This document shows positions 8,915 through 17,339 of a stretch of DNA of 64,000 bases, in pieces. The DNA comes from Gemmatimonadales bacterium (lineage in GTDB: Bacteria; Gemmatimonadota; Gemmatimonadetes; Longimicrobiales; Gaopeijiaceae). The position numbers and the translations under genes were made by a program. The stretch covers positions 327,323 to 391,322 of the forward strand of contig CP070829.1 in the NCBI GenBank assembly GCA_020344755.1, read 5' to 3'. The notes beneath the pieces were generated by a model. That model was not told the origin of the DNA. It saw only the letters and a list, made by a program, of their open reading frames with translations, and did no database searches. Every line of letters begins with the position of its first letter. Position 1 is the stretch's first letter.

Positions 8915-10339
8915 TCAGCCACCTCCCCGGACGAGCTCCAGAAGGAACTCCGGCACCCGGGGATCCTCGCTCTGACCCAGCCAGAAGATCACGCGCTCCT
9001 TGAGCTCCGGATCGGTCTCGGCCCGCGCGATCTCCATGAGGGCGTCCACCGCCGCCGTCTCGGCCTCCTCCACCTGCTGAGCCAGCACCATGACGGCGTG
9101 TTCCCGGAGTTCCCGGTCCTCCGCCGTCCGGTAGACGCGGACAACCTGGGCCGGGGTCAGACCCGCCTGCCCGGCCCAGAACAGGGCATTGCGCCGAATC
9201 TCGACGCTCTCCGACGGGTCCATGGCCCGCTCCACGAGCCAGGCGCTGGACTCCGGGTCACCGGACCGGCCGATGGCGAAGAGGACCCGCTCCTTGAGTT
9301 CGCGATCGGACAGCGAACCATACAGGTCCCGCATGAACGGGAGGCTTCCTTCCATCTGGCCCAGCCAGAAGACCGCTTGCTCCCGCAGGTGGGCGGGCGT
9401 GTCCGGGCCTCGGGCAAAGGACTCCAGGACGGCCCGAGCCTCCGGATGGCCGGACTGGCCCAGGGCGAGCAGGGCTCGCTCCTGGATCTCCGGGGCCGCA
9501 TCTCCGGCGGAGAGGATATCCATGAGGGCTTCAATGGCCGCCGGGTCGTCCACCTGCGACAGCCAGAAGACCGCCGCCTCTCGCACCGCCGGGTCCGGAT
9601 CCGGATTCTCGTGCGCCAGGTCCACGAGGACGTCCACCGTCTCGGAGGTCATGTGCTGAGCCAGGAGGACGACCGCCTGCCTACGGAGCTCGGCCGAGCA
9701 CACTCCCCTCTCCGCCAGTACTTCTCGAAGGATGGGGACCGCCCTTTCAGAATCCATGTTCAGCAGCGCCGACAGGGCCGCCGATCGGACCCCCTGTTCC
9801 TCGTCCTCGCAACTCTGCGCCGCCTGTGCCCGAACCCGGGCGGTGGCCTCCGCATCTCCGCGACGCGCCGCCGCAGCGGTGATCCGTGCCTCCAGCGTGC
9901 GCGCGTCCTCCCGCGTCGCGGCCTCGGCGAAGAGCTCGGCCTGCTCCGCCAGGAGGTCACGTGCCCGCGCGAGATTGGCAGAGGAACCCTCTCGATACCG
10001 TGCCAATGCCTCGAAATAGTAGGCATCTCCAGTGTACGGCGAGCGCGAGAAGCGCTGCCTCAACTCCATGAACAGCCGTGCCGCCTCCCGGTACTCCTCC
10101 CGGGCCAGGGCTCGCCTCGCCTGCCGGTAGAGGTCGTCCTCCGGGTCCTGAACCAGTCCCTCGATCTCCTGGAGCCGGGCGTCGAGCCAAGCCAGCCCTG
10201 CAAGCTCCTCCCGCTCCGCCCCCAATGGGGCGTCCACGGAACGCATCGCGGTCGGTGCGTTCGGAGGGATCGCCTGTGCCGCCACCCCACCTGCGAGGAC
10301 CAGCCCCACCCACGTCATCCCGATCACATTCCCACGCAT
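8915..10339 (-). CDS. Exported HEAT-repeat protein, large
   Basis: This is a roughly 474-residue protein with a signal peptide cleaved after VAAQA. An N-terminal helical region resembles tetratricopeptide or YbgF-type sequence (ARRALAREEYREAARLF, then SPYTGDAYYFEALARY). The rest is a long run of HEAT repeats with a strikingly regular core: AVFWLSQ, ALLALGQ, AVFWLGQ, VLFAIGR, ALFWAGQ, AVMVLAQ and VIFWLGQ, spaced about 30-40 residues apart. It is likely a periplasmic scaffold or sensor arm. The ATG at 10339 is preferred because GGAGGA ends six bases before it. It lies between the anti-sigma and small HEAT genes. Confidence 0.8.
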   Translation of the reverse strand: MRGNVIGMTWVGLVLAGGVAAQAIPPNAPTAMRSVDAPLGAEREELAGLAWLDARLQEIEGLVQDPEDDLYRQARRALAREEYREAARLFMELRQRFSRSPYTGDAYYFEALARYREGSSANLARARDLLAEQAELFAEAATREDARTLEARITAAAARRGDAEATARVRAQAAQSCEDEEQGVRSAALSALLNMDSERAVPILREVLAERGVCSAELRRQAVVLLAQHMTSETVDVLVDLAHENPDPDPAVREAAVFWLSQVDDPAAIEALMDILSAGDAAPEIQERALLALGQSGHPEARAVLESFARGPDTPAHLREQAVFWLGQMEGSLPFMRDLYGSLSDRELKERVLFAIGRSGDPESSAWLVERAMDPSESVEIRRNALFWAGQAGLTPAQVVRVYRTAEDRELREHAVMVLAQQVEEAETAAVDALMEIARAETDPELKERVIFWLGQSEDPRVPEFLLELVRGGG

Positions 10340-10352
10340 GGTCATTCCTCCG

Positions 10353-11078
10353 TCAGCTCCCAGCCAATCGCGCCTGGGCCGTGGGGATCACGGCCTGCAT
10401 GCGAGGCAGCACGTTTCCTTCCGAAAGTCCCTCATCCAGCAACTCCAGCTCCTGCCGGGCTCTCGCCCCCTCCACGCCTCCACCGGCGACCAGCGTGGTC
10501 TGAAGCAGGATCAACTCCAGGTCCTCCAGGATCGACGCGACTTCGGGGTCCATGGGGAGCCCGGAGTCCAGGAGGAAACGGGTCTGGTCCAGCAACTGGC
10601 CGGCCCATTCCGCCACCTCCGGGTCTACCGTTCCTCGGGCCACGTCCGACTTCACCAGGGTGAGGAGGGGTTCGGTCCGGGCGAGGTGCTCGACCGCCGC
10701 AGCCCGGTTCGCCCGAACCAGGCGGCTCCGGTCCACCGGAACGGCCTCGGCCTCTGCCGCCGTGGTCACCCCCTCGGCTCCCGGAACCGGGGCTCGGGAC
10801 CAACGCCCGATTCCGATCCCAACAGCCAGCACCGCCGTCGCCGCCATCGCCAACCACGCCGCCGGGGCGAGCCCGCGGCGCGTCCCCGAGGAGCCCGAGG
10901 CACGCAGGGGGATCACCGCCGCGGCGTCCTCCGTCGCGCCCTCGGCGGCGTCATCCCTGCCGCTGGCCACGAGCCGAGCCTCCAGCCGGACCCAGATCTC
11001 GTCCCGGGGTGTGGGAGGGGGTGGGTTGAAATGCTCACGAACCATGTCCGCCGTCCAGTCCCGGTCCTCGTCCGTCAT
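10353..11078 (-). CDS. Probable membrane anti-sigma factor
   Basis: This roughly 241-residue protein has a single membrane segment at about residues 71-91. The cytoplasmic N-terminal part is short and acidic (MTDEDRDW, then a proline run and WVRLEARL), and the C-terminal part is helical and presumably periplasmic. Position directly after an ECF sigma gene and this topology suggest an anti-sigma factor. There is no zinc-binding HxxxCxxC motif, so it would be of a non-zinc type. An upstream GTG at 11105 overlaps the sigma stop (GTGA) and would add nine residues; the internal ATG gives the more typical N-terminus. Function is inferred from context. Confidence 0.65.
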   Translation of the reverse strand: MTDEDRDWTADMVREHFNPPPPTPRDEIWVRLEARLVASGRDDAAEGATEDAAAVIPLRASGSSGTRRGLAPAAWLAMAATAVLAVGIGIGRWSRAPVPGAEGVTTAAEAEAVPVDRSRLVRANRAAAVEHLARTEPLLTLVKSDVARGTVDPEVAEWAGQLLDQTRFLLDSGLPMDPEVASILEDLELILLQTTLVAGGGVEGARARQELELLDEGLSEGNVLPRMQAVIPTAQARLAGS

Positions 11079-11101
11079 CGTTCGTCGTCTCCCTTCTACC
11101 G

Positions 11102-11656
11102 TCACGCGTACTCGGGCGCGAAGTCGCTCAGGGCATCCCTGAGCCTTGCCCGCGCCCGGCTCAAGCGGGCCTTCGAGGTCCCCTCGGCGACGTCCAGCGC
11201 CCGTGCGATCTCGCCGTGGTTGTAGCCCTCCACGTCGTGGAGGACGAATACGGTCCGGTAGATCTCCGGAAGGCTTTCCACCGCCGCCTTCACCCGGTCT
11301 CGAAGGTGGGGATCGGAGCGCTGCGACGGTCGGGCCGCCAGGGGCCCTGCCGTCTCCAGGTCCCGCTCCCGGTCCCGGTGTCGCTTCACCCTGCGGATCT
11401 CGTTCAGGGCCACCGAGGTGGTCACGGCGTGAAGCCAGGTGGAGAAGGCTGCGTCGCCCCGGAACTGCTCCAACCGGCGGTACACCCGGAAGAAGGCCTC
11501 CTGCGTGATGTCCCGTGCCATTTCGTCGTCTCCCACCATGCGGTACGCCAGCCCGTAGACCCGGTCGACATGCAGGTCGTAGAGGCGTCTGAAGGCTCCG
11601 GTATCCCCGGCACGCGCCCGCTCGATGTAATCTGCTTCCGTCAACCGTGGCTCCAC
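11102..11656 (-). CDS. ECF-type RNA polymerase sigma factor
   Basis: This is a group 4 sigma factor of about 184 residues. Region 2 is clear (GAFRRLYDLHVDRVYGLAYR, then ITQEAFFRVYRRLEQFRG and FSTWLHAVTTSVALNEIRR). Region 4 carries the helix-turn-helix (LPEIYRTVFVLHDVEGYNHGEIA, then GTSKARLSRARARLR). A GTG at 11656 with GAGGGG eight bases upstream is chosen. The longest frame starts with ATG at 11731 and would add a low-complexity basic extension reaching into the divergent SCO1 upstream region. It heads an operon with a membrane anti-sigma candidate and two exported HEAT proteins, so it probably responds to an envelope signal. Confidence 0.9.
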   Translation of the reverse strand: MEPRLTEADYIERARAGDTGAFRRLYDLHVDRVYGLAYRMVGDDEMARDITQEAFFRVYRRLEQFRGDAAFSTWLHAVTTSVALNEIRRVKRHRDRERDLETAGPLAARPSQRSDPHLRDRVKAAVESLPEIYRTVFVLHDVEGYNHGEIARALDVAEGTSKARLSRARARLRDALSDFAPEYA

Positions 11657-11748
11657 CTGTGGTGCCCCTCGTCGTTTGGTTCCAGCTGATGGGACACAGC
11701 CTCGGCCGGAACCGTTGCGTCCCCCCGGCACTGCCCCAACTTCAATGG

Positions 11749-12387
11749 ATGAAGAAGCGTACGATCCAGGTGGCCATGAGCGCGATTCTCGGGATCATGC
11801 TGGCGCTGGTCTTCACCTTCAGGGAGATGATCCCGGAGTTGGGCCGGGGCCCCGGCTCCCCCGAAACCGCATCGGCACTCCTTCCCGCCCCTTATCCGGC
11901 GCCCCCCCTGGCGTTGGTGGACCCGCAGGGCCGTCGCCTCGAGCTTCAGGCCCTCCGGGGTACCCTCGTGGCGGTCTTCTTCGGCTACACGCATTGTCCG
12001 GACGTGTGTCCCCTGACCCTCCAGCGGCTCGGGAGGCTTCAGGAGGCTTGGGGAAGCGACCGGCCCGAGCTCTCCGTGGTCTTCGTCTCGGTGGATCCGG
12101 AACGGGACACGCCCGACCGGCTCCGGACCTTCGTGGAGTCCCTCCCGGGTCACGTACTCGCTCTGACCGCGCCGGAGGACGAAGTCCGGCAGCAAGCGGC
12201 AGCCTGGGGTGTGATGGTCCGAGAGCGGCACGAGGAGGGCCTTCCGATGGGGGAGTACCTGGTGGACCACACGGCCCGCACCTTCCTGCTCGATCTGGAT
12301 GGGCGGGTGATCGCCACCCTCCCCCCCATGCCGAGCCCGGGGGAGGTGGACCGAACCGTTGCCGAGGTGTTGGAGACCCTGCGGTGA
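11749..12387 (+). CDS. SCO1/SenC-type copper chaperone
   Basis: This is a 212-residue thioredoxin-fold protein anchored by one N-terminal membrane segment (about residues 7-24). The copper ligands are complete: C83 and C87 in THCPDVC and H172 in VDHTARTF. SCO proteins load the CuA centre of cytochrome oxidase in the periplasm. The ATG at 11749 gives a compact signal anchor (MKKRTIQVAM). Longer in-frame starts back to 11647 would overlap the divergent sigma gene. Its stop overlaps the GTG of the next gene (GTGA), so the two are co-translated. Confidence 0.92.
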   Translation: MKKRTIQVAMSAILGIMLALVFTFREMIPELGRGPGSPETASALLPAPYPAPPLALVDPQGRRLELQALRGTLVAVFFGYTHCPDVCPLTLQRLGRLQEAWGSDRPELSVVFVSVDPERDTPDRLRTFVESLPGHVLALTAPEDEVRQQAAAWGVMVRERHEEGLPMGEYLVDHTARTFLLDLDGRVIATLPPMPSPGEVDRTVAEVLETLR

Positions 12388-12884
12388 CCCGGACCGTCGG
12401 CCCTCGGTGGGGGCGCGCCCCAGGGCGGGTGGCCCCTCGCCCCGACCTCCAGCGTCGGATCCAATTCGCCGGACGCAGGATCCGCGTCCCTACCCTGTGG
12501 GTCCTCCAGTTCGGCGTCGTCACCTCGCTGGCCGCGTGCGGTCCCCCGGGTGTCGAACGGGAAGGGGATACCGCCATCGAGATCGAGTACGGAATCTCCC
12601 CCACGCCCCCCATGGTGGGTCCGGCCCAGGTCTGGGCACGGGTCCGGGACGGAGGGCGAGCGGCCCCGACGTCCGCGACCGTCCAGGTCCGCATGTTCGA
12701 CGCGGACGGGAGCGCAGGGCCGGAGGTGACCCTCGAGCCCGACTCCTCGGGGCTCTGGACCGGAACGGTGCCTTTCCCTTCGTCGGGAGAAGGGATGCTC
12801 CAGTTCAGGGTGGGGCTCGCGGACGCCCGCCGCGCCACGATTCGACATCCCGTCTCCGTGAGTCGACGCCCGGGAGCCTCTTAG
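12384..12884 (+). CDS. Lipoprotein with FixH/YtkA-like domain
   Basis: This is a roughly 166-residue product read from the GTG that overlaps the SCO1 stop. A hydrophobic stretch ends in the lipobox LAAC (C52 from this start). The n-region is long, so a GTG at 12429 is a reasonable alternative. After the cysteine comes a beta-sandwich-like domain with PTPPMVGPAQVWARV, VQVRMFDADG and GLWTGTVPFPSSGEGMLQFRV. This pattern resembles the YtkA or FixH group, which accompanies copper or cytochrome oxidase assembly. Coupling to a copper chaperone supports that, but the family assignment is by eye. Confidence 0.7.
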   Translation: MTRTVGPRWGRAPGRVAPRPDLQRRIQFAGRRIRVPTLWVLQFGVVTSLAACGPPGVEREGDTAIEIEYGISPTPPMVGPAQVWARVRDGGRAAPTSATVQVRMFDADGSAGPEVTLEPDSSGLWTGTVPFPSSGEGMLQFRVGLADARRATIRHPVSVSRRPGAS

Positions 12885-12891
12885 CCGGGCG

Positions 12892-14298
12892 CTATTCCAG
12901 GGGGAGTTCCAGCACGGCCTCGGCTCCCGGCCCATCCTCTCGATTCCGCAGCATCAGGTTGCCCCCGTGGCTCTCGGCGATCTGTCGTGAGAGGGCCAGC
13001 CCGATTCCGGATCCGCCGGGTTTGGTGGTGTAGAACGGCACGAACAGGTTCCCCGTCTCGGGAATTCCGCCTCCGCGGTCCCGCACTCGGAGGCGCCACA
13101 CGGGAGGATCCGACTCCCAGGCCACCTCCACGGTGGCCTCTCTCGCCTCGGCCTCAAGTGTCGCGTCCACCGCATTGCGGATCAGGTTGATGAGAAGCTG
13201 CTCGAGCTGGTCCGGGTCGGCCTGGACTTCCAGGCGGGGCCCGGGGCAGATCTCCACCGGAAGACGGACCTCCAGGGATGCAACACGTCGGGCCAGCTCC
13301 CCGACGCGGACGGGGGAACGTTCCGGCTCGGGGAGGCGGGCCAGGCGGGCATAGGCGCCCATGAACCGTCCCAGAGCCTCTGCCCGCCCCTGGATCACCT
13401 CCAGACCCCGTCCTACGTCCTCCTCGAGATCCTCGGGTGGAGGCTCCCGGGACATCAGATCCTGGAGGCTGGCGCTGATGGACTTGATGGGCGCCAGTGA
13501 ATTGTTGATCTCGTGGGAGAGGACCCTGATGATGCGCTTCCAGGCCTGGCGCTCCTCCTCCCGTAGGGCTCGGCTCAGGTCCGAGAGCACCAGCAGCCTC
13601 AGCGGCATCCCTTCCTGCCGGATTACGCTGCGTCGCAGCTCCCACCGGCCCTGTCCCCCAGGGTACGAGAGCTCCAGGGTCCGGGGGGCGACCCCGCGCA
13701 GGCCATCGTCGAGCCGTAGCTCCGCCGCCGTCCGGCCCAGGAGGCGGTCGGACGGCTGCCCCAGGAGGCGCTCTCCGGCACGGTTCACCAGGGCCAGGAC
13801 CTCGTCCTCGTCGAAGGCGAACAGTGCGACGTCCACGGACTCGAGGACCTTCCGGAGAAACTCGGTCGCCTCCACCGCACCCAGGCGTTGCTCCCGCAGG
13901 ATCGCCTCCAGGGCGTTCACCTCCCGGTACGCAAGGGAGAGCGCGTCGTCCATGCCCTCTTCCGGAAGACGTGCCCGGATCGAGAAGTCTCCCTCCCGGA
14001 GCGCCGCCAACATGTTCGCCAGCGTTTGCAGGGGGCGCACCACACGGTCGCGGAGGGCCAGGGAGCTCATGAGCCAGAGGATCACCACGACCACCGTCGC
14101 CGCCCACCGGACCCCCAACGACACGTCCCCGAACCAGAGGAGCGCCAGGGCCAGCACCACGGCCGGAAGCCCGGTGGCCAGGGCGAGGACGACGATCCGG
14201 CGGTCGTGGGGGAGGCGTCGAAGGCGGACCGGCGGGCGAGCCGACCCCCGCCGAGGGGGCTTGGGTCGAGTTCGGGGCCGATCCATCCCGTTCCCCAC
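12892..14298 (-). CDS. NtrY-like sensor histidine kinase
   Basis: This 468-residue membrane kinase has two membrane segments close together (about residues 36-57 and 63-82) with no periplasmic sensor between them. They are followed by a HAMP linker (RVVRPLQTLANML), a PAS domain (about 140-235), the phosphoacceptor box RVLSHEINNSLAP and a HATPase domain. The HATPase shows the N box LINLIRNAVDAT, G1 VRDRGGGIP and G2 GSGIGLALSRQIAESHGG. The HEINN box is typical of NtrB/NtrY kinases that drive sigma-54 activators. It follows the NtrC-type regulator by seven bases and is surely its partner. Because the membrane part is sensorless, the signal is probably cytoplasmic or within the membrane. Confidence 0.92.
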   Translation of the reverse strand: MGNGMDRPRTRPKPPRRGSARPPVRLRRLPHDRRIVVLALATGLPAVVLALALLWFGDVSLGVRWAATVVVVILWLMSSLALRDRVVRPLQTLANMLAALREGDFSIRARLPEEGMDDALSLAYREVNALEAILREQRLGAVEATEFLRKVLESVDVALFAFDEDEVLALVNRAGERLLGQPSDRLLGRTAAELRLDDGLRGVAPRTLELSYPGGQGRWELRRSVIRQEGMPLRLLVLSDLSRALREEERQAWKRIIRVLSHEINNSLAPIKSISASLQDLMSREPPPEDLEEDVGRGLEVIQGRAEALGRFMGAYARLARLPEPERSPVRVGELARRVASLEVRLPVEICPGPRLEVQADPDQLEQLLINLIRNAVDATLEAEAREATVEVAWESDPPVWRLRVRDRGGGIPETGNLFVPFYTTKPGGSGIGLALSRQIAESHGGNLMLRNREDGPGAEAVLELPLE

Positions 14299-14305
14299 CT
14301 TCCCC

Positions 14306-15694
14306 CTACCCCGCCGAGAGTCCGTGGCGCTGAAGCCGCCGGTAGAGCGCGCTCCGCGACAGTCCCAGCTGCTCGGCGGCCCGGCTCACGTTCCCCTCGT
14401 GCCGCTCCAGCGACTTCTCGATCAGACGGCGCTCCACTTCGTCCAGCGTCAGCCCCTCGAGTTCACCGGTCTCGTCGTCTCCTCGACGCCGGAGCATGAG
14501 GTCGGCCCCGGTCACCTCGGGTCCCCGGGCCATGAGAACCGCTCGATGCATGGCGTGCTCCATCTCGCGTACGTTCCCGGGCCAACCGTGGCGAAGGATC
14601 ACCTCCGCCGCCTCGGCCGACAGGCCCTCCACGGTCCGGTCGTAGCGAGCCGCCGCCCGCCTGAGGAAGAGGAGGGCCAGGGGTACCAGGTCCTCGCGCC
14701 GCTCCCGCAGAGGCGGAAGGTGGATCTCCACGGTGTTGAGCCGATAGAGCAGGTCCTCCCGGAACGTCCCGCTGGCTACCGCCTCTTCCAGGTTCGCGTT
14801 CGTGGCGGAGAGGACCCGGACGTCGACGAAGCGCACCTTGGACGACCCGACCCGCTGGACCTCGCCGGTCTCCAGAACGCGGAGGAGCTTGGACTGCTGC
14901 TGCAGGCTGATATTCGCGATCTCGTCCAGGAACAGGGTGCCGCCGTCAGCCAGCTCGAAGCACCCCACCCGGTCGGACTTCGCGTCGGTGAACGCGCCCC
15001 GAACGTGTCCGAAGATCTCGCTCTCGAAGACGCCTTCGCTGAAGCCACCGACGTTCACCGAAACCAGGGGCCTCTGTGCGCGCCCCGAGGCCGCGTGGAG
15101 CCAGCGGGCCACCACCTCCTTCCCGGTTCCGTGTTCGCCTCGGATCAGGACATTCGCGTCCGAGGGCGCTACCCGCTCCATGATGTCCAGGACCGGCCCC
15201 ATGGCCCTGGATCCGGCGATGAGGTCGGGAAGCCCCTGCAGGTCCCGCAATCGACGGTTTTCGCCCTCCAGTCGTTCCGCACTCCGGAGGGCCCGCCCCA
15301 GTTCCGCCTGGGTGCGCAGCGTGGTGAGGAGGCGCTCGTTCTCCCAGGGCTTCTCCACGTAGTCCCGGGCACCCCGGCGCATGGCTTCCACCGCCCCCTC
15401 GACGCTCCCCCAAGCGGTCATGACCACCACGGGGAGGGTTCGGTCCAGCTCCTGGATCCGCTGGAGAAGGTCGAGCCCCTCCGCGCCGGAGGTGGTGTCC
15501 CGGGTGTAGTTGAGATCCATCAGAACCACGTCGAATTCCCGGGCCTCCACCTCCTGGAGGACCCCGGCGGGGCTCTGGGCAGTGCGGATGTCGAACCCGG
15601 ATCCTTTCAGGAGAAGCCGCAGGGCCTCCAGGACGTCGGGCTGATCGTCCGCCACCAGGACCCGCACCGGTGCCGGGGACGACGACCCGTTCAT
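14306..15694 (-). CDS. NtrC-family sigma-54-dependent response regulator
   Basis: This 462-residue activator has a receiver (about 10-135) with phosphoacceptor LMDLNYT and a short insertion after it (TRDTTSGAEG), seen in a subfamily common in Bacteroidota-like lineages. The AAA+ domain has Walker A GEHGTGKE, a sigma-54 contact loop reading GAFTDA instead of GAFTGA, and Walker B GGTLFLDEI. It ends in a Fis-type helix-turn-helix (HEGNVSRAAEQLGLSRSALYRRL). The ATG overlaps the stop of the upstream ABC ATPase by four bases (ATGA), so the longer in-frame ORF reaching 16372 is only run-through across that gene. It probably controls the export genes at 16550-20233. Confidence 0.94.
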   Translation of the reverse strand: MNGSSSPAPVRVLVADDQPDVLEALRLLLKGSGFDIRTAQSPAGVLQEVEAREFDVVLMDLNYTRDTTSGAEGLDLLQRIQELDRTLPVVVMTAWGSVEGAVEAMRRGARDYVEKPWENERLLTTLRTQAELGRALRSAERLEGENRRLRDLQGLPDLIAGSRAMGPVLDIMERVAPSDANVLIRGEHGTGKEVVARWLHAASGRAQRPLVSVNVGGFSEGVFESEIFGHVRGAFTDAKSDRVGCFELADGGTLFLDEIANISLQQQSKLLRVLETGEVQRVGSSKVRFVDVRVLSATNANLEEAVASGTFREDLLYRLNTVEIHLPPLRERREDLVPLALLFLRRAAARYDRTVEGLSAEAAEVILRHGWPGNVREMEHAMHRAVLMARGPEVTGADLMLRRRGDDETGELEGLTLDEVERRLIEKSLERHEGNVSRAAEQLGLSRSALYRRLQRHGLSAG

Positions 15695-16356
15695 TCGTCC
15701 ACCACCCACCCGTCCTGAAGGTGGATGATCCGGTTTCCGTACCCGGCGAATTTCTCGTTGTGGGTCACCTGGACGATGGTGGTGCCCTCCTCGTTGAGCT
15801 TCTTGAGGAGGTCCATGATCATCTCGCCCTGGGAGGAGTGCAGGCTTCCGGTGGGCTCGTCCGCCAGGATCACCCTGGGTTCGGCGATGACGGCCCGAGC
15901 GACGGCCACGAGTTGCTGCTGGCCGCCGGACAACTGGTTCGGGTAGAGGTCCTTCTTGCCGACGATATTGAAGCGATCCAGGGTGTCGGCAACGATGGCC
16001 TGCCGGTCCTTGCGCTTCACGTTTCGGTACGAGAGCGGAATCTCGAGGTTCTCGTACACGGTCAGGTCGTCCAGGAGGTGATACTGCTGGAAGACGAACC
16101 CGACGTATGCCTTGTTCAACTCGATGCGGGCCTTGGGGCGCATGACGTGCACCGCGTGACCGTCCAGGTAGTACTCGCCCCGCCAATCGGCGTCCAGCAT
16201 CCCCAGGATGCTGAGGAGGGTGGACTTCCCCGCGCCGGAGGGGCCCATGATGGTGACGAACTCTCCGGTCTCGATCACCGCACTCACCCGTCGCAGGACG
16301 AAGGTCTCCCCCGCCCCGGTGCGGAACGACTTCTCGATGTTTCTCAGCTCGATCAT
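15691..16356 (-). CDS. MacB/LolD-type ABC transporter ATPase with altered D-loop
   Basis: This is a 221-residue nucleotide-binding subunit. Walker A is GPSGAGKST, the signature is LSGGQQQL, Walker B is VILADEPTG and the switch histidine is VTHN. After Walker B the D-loop reads GSLHSSQ where the family normally has GNLDSKN, so the D-loop aspartate is histidine. The signature also ends in L rather than R. It resembles MacB/LolD ATPases that work with FtsX-type permeases, but no permease gene is in the window. It is translationally coupled to the NtrC-type regulator, so the ATPase may serve a sensory role. Confidence 0.9.
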   Translation of the reverse strand: MIELRNIEKSFRTGAGETFVLRRVSAVIETGEFVTIMGPSGAGKSTLLSILGMLDADWRGEYYLDGHAVHVMRPKARIELNKAYVGFVFQQYHLLDDLTVYENLEIPLSYRNVKRKDRQAIVADTLDRFNIVGKKDLYPNQLSGGQQQLVAVARAVIAEPRVILADEPTGSLHSSQGEMIMDLLKKLNEEGTTIVQVTHNEKFAGYGNRIIHLQDGWVVDE

Positions 16357-16468
16357 GCGGCGGACCCGCCATTCAGTGTCATTCTCTTTCTCGTCCCGGC
16401 CCGGCGATGGGCCGCGCCCAATTTAGTCAATCCCCTCGCTTCCGGCAGCGGCGGCCCCTCGAACGCCC

Positions 16469-16501
16469 GAGGGGGCCGGGCGTGACGCCCGGCCCCCTCG
16501 T
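16469..16501. terminator. Strong inverted repeat between the two ABC ATPase genes
   Basis: The 16-base arms of CGAGGGGGCCGGGCGT and its exact complement are separated by a single base, so in practice this is a 14-15 bp stem with a tight loop. It lies about 50 bases past the stop of the 16550-17293 gene. There is no T-tract on the minus strand. It probably terminates or insulates the tolC-type operon from the downstream ABC-ntrC-kinase unit. Confidence 0.55.
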
Positions 16502-16549
16502 TTGCGGCGCGTGCGGCGTCCGGATGAGGCGCCGCCGCTCCGGCGTCCC

Positions 16550-17293
16550 TCAGTCGTGGCCCACGTCGAAGCCCGCTTCCTCCAGCTCCTGCGCCCGCTT
16601 CGCGTCGTCCTCGCTCACCACCTGCCCGTCGAACAGGTGCACGCTCCGGTCCGCCACGTGCGCATATCGAGGATCGTGCGTCACCATACAGATCGTCGCC
16701 CCCTCCTCGTGCAGCTCCTTCAGGAGCTCCATTACCGCGTTCCCGTTCTTCGAATCCAGGTTCCCCGTCGGCTCGTCCGCCAGCAGGATCAACGGCTTCC
16801 CCACGATCGCACGTGCCACCGCCACCCGCTGCTGCTGTCCCCCGCTCAGCTGACTCGGATAGTGCTTCATCCGGTGCGCCATCCCCACACGCTCCAGCGC
16901 CGCCTCCACACGCTCCCGTCGCTCGCTTCCCCCCATCCCACGGTACGTCAGCGGCAGCTCCACGTTCTCGTAGACCGTCAGGTCCCCGATCAGGTTGAAC
17001 GCCTGGAAGACGAATCCGATCGCCTGGTTCCGGATCTTCGCCCGCTGCCCCGCGCTCAGATTCTCCACCGGCTCCCCGTCCAGCAGGTACTTCCCCCCGG
17101 TCGGTGAATCCAGCAGCCCCAGGATCGACAGCAACGTCGTCTTTCCGCACCCCGATGGACCCGCGATCGACACGAATTCCCCGCTCTCGATGTCCAGGTT
17201 GATCCCGCTGAGGGCGTGCGTCTCCACCTCGTCCGTGTAGAACACCTTCGACAGCTCGTTGAGGTGGATGAGTGAATGGCTGCTGTTCGACAT
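16550..17293 (-). CDS. MacB-type ABC transporter ATPase
   Basis: This 247-residue ATPase has fully canonical motifs: Walker A GPSGCGKTT, signature LSGGQQQRVAVARA, Walker B LILLADEPTG, D-loop GNLDSKN and switch VTHD. The ATG at 17293 is preceded by GGGAGGA at proper spacing, so the 36-codon upstream extension is not coding. It follows the HlyD-type adaptor gene, as in MacAB-TolC systems. The membrane permease that such an ATPase needs is missing from the locus. Confidence 0.93.
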   Translation of the reverse strand: MSNSSHSLIHLNELSKVFYTDEVETHALSGINLDIESGEFVSIAGPSGCGKTTLLSILGLLDSPTGGKYLLDGEPVENLSAGQRAKIRNQAIGFVFQAFNLIGDLTVYENVELPLTYRGMGGSERRERVEAALERVGMAHRMKHYPSQLSGGQQQRVAVARAIVGKPLILLADEPTGNLDSKNGNAVMELLKELHEEGATICMVTHDPRYAHVADRSVHLFDGQVVSEDDAKRAQELEEAGFDVGHD

Positions 17294-17339
17294 CGTCGTC
17301 CTCCCTTCCCTTTCGATAGTTGAATTCCAGGCGGCCGCG

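Noticed and set aside
14306-16372. A 688-codon frame suggesting an ABC-response regulator fusion
   Set aside because: Its N-terminal 226 codons lie over the ABC ATPase in another frame and resemble nothing; the ATG at 15694 with the ATGA overlap is the natural start.
16357-16549. A hidden permease gene between the ABC ATPases
   Set aside because: The gap is only 193 bases and consists of an inverted repeat and leader sequence.
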